From NCBI GenBank assembly GCA_032622095.1, contig CP136064.1, positions 185,984,209 through 186,048,208 on the forward strand: a DNA stretch of 64,000 nt, given 5' to 3'. Shown here in pieces: positions 56,613 through 64,000 of the stretch. The DNA is from Siphonodentalium dalli (Eukaryota > Mollusca > Scaphopoda > Gadilida > Siphonodentaliidae). Positions within the stretch are counted from its first letter, which is position 1, and each line of letters starts with the position of its first letter. The notes beneath the pieces were generated by a model. The model made no database searches. It saw only the letters and a program-made list of their open reading frames with translations, and was not told the DNA's origin. The translations under genes and the position numbers were made by a program.

Positions 56613-57499
56613 TAGGGATTATTACGCTATGTATAGCGCTATCATATTCAGTACAACATTGTAAACATGTAACTGTTACCGGGACGAAAAGTCTATATAG
56701 ACTTGTCCTGTAGAACTTGATGTTGAAAAGCTCGGTCCACACCTAATTTACTGAACTCGTTTTATAAATTCAGCTAAAACTGGGACTCGTTGTAGATCCT
56801 TTATATATTGCATGTTTATATATAATACTAAAATAACCCATTTCAGATGGTATCATAGAACTGCACTCAGTATATGCCGTACCAATATATCAGAAAATAA
56901 AATTTGGTCTACAGCACCCAACATTTCTCTTCGATTATTTCTACATAAAGTTTTGATACATTAACAACTGGGAAACGGATGTGGTATGACATTTCTACAG
57001 GAAGCACCGGGTTATCGAAAATCAAAAGATCTATTCTAACAAAGATCGAACGGGAAATTCATGGAAAAACAGTTTATTAGAGGAGAACACAGTTAAAGAC
57101 AAATCAGCGAGATAACCCATGAAAAACGTGACTCATTCTTCCAATAAATGACGACAATGATAGTGCATTGTGATGTATAGTGTCCCACATACAGTATGGC
57201 GCCAACATTACTTTCAAATTATCGACGATAACATACTAGATAACTAGATTTTGCAGAGCACCAGTAATTGAACATCAAGCAGAGATATCCGTTTCCCAGA
57301 CTATCGCCAGGTAGAATTGCGATCGATCACATATGCGCATTCTATGTGCCCTTTGTTTTACTATTAGTTTACCTTTCTGTCCGCAGGCCTCTGAGAACAA
57401 CTGACACCTACCCGAAAGTACCCTGATCAATCGTATTATCCAATTTATCCCCAGAGACCCAGACGAATTTTTTTGTATTTGATTGGGTCCCACTTTTCA
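56613..57499. other. Gene-free stretch after the LINE remnant
   Basis: Nothing recognisable. A TGAACTCGTTTTATAAATTC block near 56753 resembles the arms of the hairpin at 24960-25110. Confidence 0.5.
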
Positions 57500-59000
57500 T
57501 TGCGAGTGAATGCAAATGGGTGCGGAATGACGTCAGCCAGTCAATTTGAAAATGGAGGAACATTACATGACGTCACTGAAGTCGCCCATATAGTAGTGCC
57601 AGCATAACACTCAATACATCAGATTTAGCTGATATCGATAAATGCCGCCCGAGCAGAGGCATCGCCGATGATTATCCCGACTGATCTTGATTGTACTTTT
57701 ATAACTCTCTTAGATCTGGAATAGCTGGCACCGGCCCGACTGAACTTTTGATGATCAATTCCTTTCAATCGGATTAGGAAACTTCTTCACAGAGACAAAT
57801 ACACCCTTTGTGGTTGTTTTAATGGGTCTCCAGTTTATTTTGGGGAATGACGTCGACCAGTACATTTGGATTTGAAGAAACAGTGTTTACGACATCGGAC
57901 TGTGTCAATCCATTTAATTTATACAACACTTTAACAATTAGCTCAGCACAGACTATCCACTGAGTTAGTCTGGGTCTCGCATGGTGCCACAACTATGATC
58001 GGCCCTACTTTAGTGCCAAGATAAATATAGGTGCGCACATGTGCAAGCATGCTATCATATTATCGACAAATTCGCTCCAACAGAGGCATCGCCTATGACT
58101 GTCTCCATGCATTTGTCTTGGTTGTATTGCTGAGAACGGTCTAATGCCTCGGGGAATAGCTGGCACCGACCCGACATAACTTTTCAACAGACGTCATTAA
58201 TTTTGCTGTTATAGGATCGAGCGCCCAATTTATTGTGAAAGCAGACTGGTGGGGAATGACGTCAACATTGCACAATGTCACATGTAGAAGTCGGAGAGTG
58301 CCAGTTCATGCAATTTATACAATACATGAACAATCAGCTGAACATAATCTGTCCACTAAGATTGACAATAAAGTTCTCACAAGTGCACCTTTGCTTTACA
58401 AACACTGCCTTAGACATCCGGGCATAGCTCGCACAGGTCAGTAAGAAGTTTGTTTATCGATTCATATAAATTGGATTAGCAAACAAGGTCCCAGACATCT
58501 TTCATTTTTGTCCAACTTCGCCCCAATTTATTGTGGATGTGGACGAGGAGAGAATGGCGTCAGCCAGTCCGTTTGAATATGGTGGAACCGTGCATACTCT
58601 AACTGAATTTTATAATTTATAAAATATTATACAACTGAACACAAATTGTCCATCGAGTTGGTCTGGACCTCTAGGATGCTATAAATAGCATCGATCGCAC
58701 TTTGCCGCCATCCTATCTTCAAATGAGATTTCCGGGACTATCGATAATTGAACTCTAACCAGAGGTATCGTCGAGGAGTCTCCTCAATGTCCTCGGTTTT
58801 ATTGTTAAAACTATTTAGAGATCCGAGAATGGCCACACCAACCAATCAGAATTAATCGATTATCGATTCATTTCAATCGGATTAACAAACGTCGTCCAAG
58901 ACATTGCTGAAATGAGGAATGGCGTCAATCCGTCCGTTTGAATATGGAGGAACAATGCATGGTTTCTCATATATCGAACAGAATAGCTCACACTTGGCAT
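57500..59000. repeat. Degenerate ~300-400-bp tandem satellite
   Basis: GGAATGACGTC or GGAATGGCGTC followed by A(C/G)CAGTC-TTTGAA recurs near 57525, 57846, 58255, 58551 and 58918. GGAATAGCTGGCACCG(G/A)CCCGAC and TTTCAATCGGATTA also recur at matching phase. Strongly diverged copies. Confidence 0.75.
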
Positions 59001-59097
59001 TCATTTTGCGAACTAAACAGGACTGGGCGACGTGCAAAACAACTGTATACCACAATACATGTATTAGAACGCACAGCTAAACACCAACTGTTCGCCG

Positions 59098-59290
59098 AGT
59101 GTGGGTGGCTCAGATGGTAAGGCGGGTGGCGCATTAGACCAGCATGAGTCGTCCAGCAATGGGGACGCCGGTTCCAATCCCGATAAGCGTGGATTTGTGA
59201 TATACGCAAACGAAAGGTAACCTGATTTGTGTATCTGTGCAAGTTTGTTAGTTGCTTTCCGGTGGTCGGTTGTTTCTACGTGCAGCGATG
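59098..59290 (+). mobile_element. tRNA-derived SINE
   Basis: The head carries RNA polymerase III boxes: TGGCTCAGATGGTAAGGC (box A like) near 59106 and GGTTCCAATCC (box B like) near 59169, about 60 bases apart, wider than in most tRNAs. The body includes TTTCCGGTGGTCGGTTGTTT, which resembles a central domain shared by molluscan SINEs. Not a functional tRNA: the arms do not fold cleanly. Confidence 0.65.
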
Positions 59291-60303
59291 AGATTCCTCA
59301 ATGCAATCAACACCGTGCGCGGTTAATACACCATCGTAAAACTGACAACGTGATATGCCTATAAGATAAAACCAATCAGTCGAGCTTGTCTTAACCATTC
59401 CATGACTGGAGCTTCCTGAAATTTGCGAAAACCCTGTGCCAATGCATCTATTATATCTGTATAAACGTACAGTTTTATATATAGGTAAGATGTGAATAAA
59501 CATAAACACATTTTTGGCTGTATAACGGGGCTTTTCACGACGTTTGGCCGATCTTCAGGTTAACGCCATTTTTATTATTCTAATTATTTCTATTGTGAAG
59601 TCACTTCCGGGAGGAGGGTTTATGACGTCGCGATAATAGGATAGAGTTTAGTTTCGGACTTAATTTGTTCCGAAATTTTTGTTCCATCTGCAACCGTTTG
59701 AATGTGTTGACTTTCATCACTTTAATTTTGTATGGGGAAAATCCGGAAGGATTCATCCCCATGCACATTCATCCATATGTTCACTTAATAGAATCATCCG
59801 TAATTCGGTTGTCTGATTTGCTGGTGGTGGATCCGTGTTCTTTTGACCAGTAATTTATCTTATATATATATTAATAATTGGTCAAATTACGTCATCTCGA
59901 AAGCACGTATGCTCAGTGTTTCTGATGATCGGCGTATAGATATCTTTAAAAAACAATCAAGCCTATAGCTCGTTTTTGTAACGTTTTGGGTATCATGATG
60001 GGTCGACATTTACACAACATACTTATATATGAACGTCATTTTCATCGGGATGACTGGCATTATGACTGGTATCCCCTGAAATCGAAACAATCCGGAATTA
60101 TTTGCGGCGTGCAACAATACAGAGTTACGTATTAGTTGTGTGTTCGATGCATGCTGTACAGTAAAATAAGGAGAGTTCGTCTCGAATTTAAACGGACATG
60201 ATGCATTGTAACCTCAAAGAATATGTATACGTACACATAATTTGATAGTAGCAGGGTTCATGCTATGCGGAAACATTATTATGGACATTTGTTTGGCCAT
60301 TGT
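59291..60303. other. Gene-free stretch
   Basis: No recognisable gene or repeat. Confidence 0.5.
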
Positions 60304-60900
60304 TAGCTCAACTTGAATTTGAGCTATTGCCACGGGTTGTCGTCCGTCGCCCGGGCGTGCGTGCGTCCATCGGTCAACATTTTCCTTTGCCTCACCGCAT
60401 CCCTTATCCGCACATCACTAAATTTCACATGGATCTTCGGGGTGACGTCTAGATGGGAGCCATCGATCTTTTTCCGAAATTCGTTAATATGGGAGACTCG
60501 CATAATTATGTAAGAGAATGCACTGGCACAAAAAGCGCATGGCCGCCGGCAGACATTTTTGATTTCAAAATTGAATCCATCGACACACCCTGCAGCCCGC
60601 ATTTATAGGATAAATGTTTTGAAAATTTACAGGAATGTTTAGTATCACCTCTAGATGATAGCTGTCAAATTTTTAGCGATTTTCGATAAAAACATGACCG
60701 CCAACAGCCATCTTGAATTTTACTCTTTGCATGACTAAATCATTTGGCACAGCCCAGACCACACCCTTCATCTGATCGCCACCAAGCTTCATATGGATCT
60801 AAACGTGGTTACCAGCAGCCATCTTGGGTTTCAAATTTGAATCAATCGGTACATGCACCCTGCCGCCCACATTTATTGGTGAAATGTTTGAAGTGAAAAT
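60304..60900. repeat. Dispersed-repeat-like block (GAGCTATTGCC...GTCGTCCGTCGCC)
   Basis: The start TTGAGCTATTGCCACGGG with GTCGTCCGTCGCC is a pattern I associate with a common molluscan repeat. CAGCCATCTTG(A/G)(A/G)TTT and ATTGAATC(A/C)ATCG blocks recur within it, suggesting internal duplication (about 60540-60610 and 60800-60880). No coding. Confidence 0.5.
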
Positions 60901-61991
60901 AATATCATCAACATAATACAACATATTTTTTGGAATTACGAAATCTCTTAAACAACTCTTCCTGTACTGCCTTGCTCCAAACTGTTTTATTACAGTTAGT
61001 ATCGATTCTGTTGGAATAATCGTTCCATAATAATTCGCCAGTATGAGAGAAACTATCATAACCAAAGGGACCCACGCGAGGGACTGTGCATGAGCTTCAA
61101 TTGCCTGATCTTGTATCATATCCGCAGAAGGAGCTAACATTTTTAGAGTTGAATTTAAGTCTATATAGAGCATGACTTGGATAAGACGTGTACTATACGC
61201 GTTTGAGCCGAAGACTCACTACTTAGATGTCGGACCAAGACAACTCCAAGTTATATTACTGAGATCGAAGACAACACTAATTTTATTGCAATATGCATCT
61301 AATTTACTGCAACGGCGGATTTGTGGATTCGATCCAAATAAAATTGATTATGTCTTACCAAGGTGCAATGAGAGTCGGTTGTCAATAAGCCACTCACTTA
61401 GTTCTGAAAACTGTTCGCCCAGAGAGCGCCCTACCCCTACCCCCCCCCCCGACATGCTTCCCTGACACAATCAAAGCGGAATCATCAGCATACGGGTAAT
61501 AAAAGCATAAATTTCACTACCGACACCATGCTAAATGGGGGTAACTTGGATCTGAGGATACAATATCTCTATAGAAGATTCAATTCATTGGAATCTTTAG
61601 CTTTAATCTTTCTAAAAGCGATATATAATATACTAGCTGGGGTACCCAGCGTTGCTCGGGTAAAGAAGATTAGAGACAACTTGAAGTGTTTGACATGTAC
61701 AGCTGCTCGACGGGTTGCCATTTGAGTGCGAGCATCTTTTAGTCGAACCTGATGTTCGTCGGGGGTCTCATCTGCTAGTGGAGACTTTATCTCTTTACCA
61801 GTTTTAAGGGCTAAATCTAGCGAAGATGATGTCTCGACTAGACATACATATATTTCCATCATCATCATTTAATGTCGGAACGAGTCTAAACCGACTCTTA
61901 GTTCCCGTAATTACATGTACGATATATACATTTATAGACGTCATAAACATTAGTTTGTGTCTTACATTTCATTAAGTTTTCCATGTTCAAT

Positions 61992-62680
61992 TTAAAAACA
62001 TTTCTCTGGGTTATCGCGCTGTATTGCCTTTAACTGTGATCTCCGTTCGTACAGTATTTCCATTTCATTTCTCGTTAGTTCTTTGTTAAAATATATCTTT
62101 TCTTTCCGTTAACCCCCAGATGTTTCCTGTTGTACTCAATGGCTTCTCTTACCATGCTGTCTCTTGTGGATTTTGTTTTCAGTATAAGTTTTACTGGTCG
62201 AATTTTGTCACATTTATTGCCCAGTCTGTAGAAGGAAACAACTTCTAACTCTGGTTCATATGTAGTCAACTCCTTTATGGTTCGTGATATTGTCTTCCAA
62301 TCCTTTTCCTTTTCTACATGTAAACCAGAATTTTCGGAAACTTCAGGTATATTGCATACTACTATGTTGTTACATCTCGTTGATTCAATTTTGCGAATAT
62401 TCGTTTGCGGCGGTGTTGTCATCATATCTTGTATTGCATTTTCCAGCGTATGTTCAACTATGTTGTATTTCTTTAGTTTCCGTCCTGATGTTAACAATTT
62501 CCTTTTCTTGTTTTTGTTTAAATTCCTTGATAATATTATCGGTTTTTCTTTTGTATGCATCAAGTTGTGTTTACAATTCTCCCTTTCCTAAGGCTAGTTT
62601 GTCTTCACTGTTTATTGAACTTTTCTCGAGCTTTGCGATTGTTGTTTCCATCTTTTGAATTCTGCTGTTCATTTCTGTCA
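61992..62680 (-). pseudogene. LINE ORF1-like protein, broken
   Basis: Minus strand from ATG at 62680 to a stop at 61992, in at least three frame segments. The N-terminal part is coiled-coil-like (SRIQKMETTIAKLEKSS, KRKTDNIIKEFKQKQEKEI). The central segment (in the open frame 62563-62075) has RCNNIVVCNIPE and VVSFYRLGNK, the RRM-like signature of non-LTR retrotransposon ORF1. The C-terminus (KELTRNEMEILYERR) needs one more frame change. RNA-binding chaperone role in the parent element; this copy is non-functional. The RT gene is not next to it. Confidence 0.7.
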
Positions 62681-62784
62681 TATACGGAAAATTTCTGTCT
62701 CGTCGGAAAATCAATGTCGGTGATTTTTAACTAAATATTTCGGGGGGTCATTGGAGAATTATCGGAGAGGAAAGATAGGATAAG

Positions 62785-63111
62785 ATGGATACAAACGAGG
62801 AATGCTTTATGGTGACGGACGAGCGGGATTACAAACTTGATGTGCAGAAAGTGGAAAAAAAGAAGAATAACGATATGAAGAACGAATATGAGAAAATCGA
62901 AGTAAAAAACAGAGATAAATGTATTACTATTGAACAAGACACTATGAAATTCGAATGTTACCGGAAAGGTGTTACTGCTAAATATTGGGACAGCCGGAAA
63001 TTAATGGAAATATCTGGAGCTGTATGGCGATGTGTTAGCGATACTGGTAAGAATATTGTGGAGGACATTGTCAATGGAAAACAAAATCGAGACGAGTCAC
63101 AATTAATTTAA
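62785..63111 (+). CDS. Unrecognised ORF, 108 residues
   Basis: MDTNEECFMVTDERDY start, a Lys/Asp/Glu-rich charged middle (KVEKKKNNDMKNEYEKIEVK), then KGVTAKYWDSRKLMEISG. No family recognised. It starts about 100 bases from the LINE ORF1 remnant on the opposite strand and is followed by two more plus-strand ORFs, so the three may be exons or pieces of one element gene. Confidence 0.4.
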   Translation: MDTNEECFMVTDERDYKLDVQKVEKKKNNDMKNEYEKIEVKNRDKCITIEQDTMKFECYRKGVTAKYWDSRKLMEISGAVWRCVSDTGKNIVEDIVNGKQNRDESQLI

Positions 63112-63132
63112 TTAGGACCCAAAAAAAATATT

Positions 63133-63291
63133 ATGCTACAGGGTACAAAGGCCAATATTTCATGGTGGATTCAAAATGTTCTTCCAGCAGTTTATGAGAC
63201 TGGATTCGGCTCTGTAGTTATACCTGGAACATTCAATGATATAAACGATGCCATTGATTGGGAGAAAGTGGACGAAACTGCATGTGAATAA
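63133..63291 (+). CDS. Unrecognised short ORF, 52 residues
   Basis: MLQGTKANISWWIQNVLPAV start; aromatic, protein-like composition (GFGSVVIPGTFNDIN, AIDWEKVDE). A second frame continues with acidic codons (GADGEEEITDDK) up to 63369. May be part of a broken longer gene with its neighbours. Confidence 0.35.
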   Translation: MLQGTKANISWWIQNVLPAVYETGFGSVVIPGTFNDINDAIDWEKVDETACE

Positions 63292-63351
63292 GGATCCCAG
63301 CGGTGCAGATGGAGAGGAAGAGATCACTGATGATAAAGTTATATCTGGAGC

Positions 63352-63942
63352 GTGGTGCAGTGTGATGAGATGAATAAGAAAGAGGTGTTATTTGTGACTC
63401 CTCGGAGGAAGCGTGGTGTGTCCACAGCTCGAAAGGCAAATTCTGGAACATTGAATTTTCTGTCAACCGCATCTATCAAACGGTCAGTGGATGAGATGCA
63501 GCTCATGGTTGAGGAAACTAAACTGGAACAAAATGAAATGAATGACTATGTCCACGAAGCAATCGCGGGTATTTCACGGGAACTGAAAGAGGATATGGAC
63601 AAAAAGACATCCGAAATAACAAGTAAAATACGGAATAGTTTCGAAATTAAAACATCAGAGTTGGAGGATAAAATCGCAAAGTTAGAAAAAGAATGCAAGG
63701 AACTGAAGCGACACAATGGTCGACTTGCTAATCAGGTTTTTTCGTTGAAGAAGTCTATAAAAGGACATGAATGCCCGGTCGCTGATATTGAAGAAACTGC
63801 TACTCCAAATTCGAAACCAGGAAATGTGAAATCTAAGGAATGCATAGAAATCACAGCTGGCGATTGTGATTCAGAGGAACAGATTCTAGACGACAGCGTG
63901 GTCGTCTCAAATAAATTCGACGCCTTATCATTTATAAATTAA
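63352..63942 (+). CDS. Coiled-coil protein, 196 residues, unrecognised
   Basis: The N-terminus is basic (TPRRKRGVSTARK). Residues about 45-140 are heptad-like and highly charged (SELEDKIAKLEKECKELKRH), a long coiled coil, followed by an acidic tail ending VVVSNKFDALSFIN. This layout is seen in ORF1 or gag-like proteins of non-LTR elements, which would fit the LINE ORF1 remnant nearby, but no RNA-binding motif is visible and a host gene is not excluded. The true start may be upstream. Confidence 0.5.
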   Translation: MVQCDEMNKKEVLFVTPRRKRGVSTARKANSGTLNFLSTASIKRSVDEMQLMVEETKLEQNEMNDYVHEAIAGISRELKEDMDKKTSEITSKIRNSFEIKTSELEDKIAKLEKECKELKRHNGRLANQVFSLKKSIKGHECPVADIEETATPNSKPGNVKSKECIEITAGDCDSEEQILDDSVVVSNKFDALSFIN

Positions 63943-64000
63943 AGCTTGCAGTCGATTCCAGGAGAGTGTGACATTGATTATTCTGATGCGAAGCATGAAA

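Noticed and set aside
59098-59185. Functional tRNA gene
   Set aside because: Boxes A and B are present but too far apart and the stems do not pair properly; a SINE head explains it better.
61620-61670. CTAGCTGGGGTACCCAGCGTTGCTCGGGT motif region as an intact transposon end
   Set aside because: This kind of text recurs in many invertebrate repeats, but no partner end or coding part could be found here.
1-64000. CRISPR arrays, bacterial operons, riboswitches or replication origins
   Set aside because: The sequence is eukaryotic; none of the repeats has the short-repeat/unique-spacer pattern of CRISPR.

Overview
The window is eukaryotic and almost certainly from an invertebrate animal. A mollusc, probably a bivalve, fits best: the DNA is AT-rich and intron-containing, it carries the GGGAGATAACTC-type motif common in molluscan repeats, a tRNA-headed SINE, Polinton, BEL/Pao and LINE remains, and many foldback elements and satellites. 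Ordinary host coding sequence is scarce. Only one host gene is clear, a calmodulin-like gene at the left edge (three exons, 319-3864). Everything else recognisable is mobile or repetitive DNA.

Layout. 1-3.9 kb: calmodulin-like gene with a minisatellite that multiplies its splice donor, plus foldback elements in its introns. 3.9-8.3 kb: gene-free, short repeats. 8,341-20,515: a near-perfect tandem array in which a 453-bp terminal-inverted-repeat element (A) alternates with a ~900-bp spacer (B); one junction lacks A at exactly the A boundaries. 20.5-28.1 kb: gene-free with hairpin and MITE-like elements. 28,121-34,666: a 6.5-kb element with ~440-520 bp terminal inverted repeats around one long, broken gene (about 1,500 residues, minus strand) of a family I know as expanded in invertebrates but cannot place in a named transposon superfamily; it sits inside a ~350-bp satellite. 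34.7-40.1 kb: satellites and short repeats. 40.1-41.9 kb: BEL/Pao gag-protease remnant.

42,651-50,179 is the most interesting part: a 7,529-bp Polinton/Maverick-like (adintovirus-like) element with 126-bp terminal inverted repeats starting AG and a perfect 6-bp target duplication CACGTT. On the plus strand it encodes a membrane-anchored PC4-like protein, a small C2H2 protein, a tandem PC4-like protein, a TATA-binding-protein (TBP) homologue, a chromodomain integrase, a penton-like minor capsid protein, a small basic protein and a double-jelly-roll-type major capsid protein. On the minus strand lie a packaging-ATPase fragment and a decayed small gene. No family-B DNA polymerase or cysteine protease is visible. 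The two arms share the same ~72-bp TATA-containing promoter module, in opposite orientation. An element that carries TBP, several PC4 domains and repeated TATA promoters may control its own RNA polymerase II initiation; I do not know of this set described in a Polinton.

50.2-64 kb: gene-free DNA with long hairpins, a 688-bp MITE, a LINE reverse-transcriptase tail, a degenerate satellite, a SINE, a broken LINE ORF1, and three unrecognised plus-strand ORFs at the right edge.
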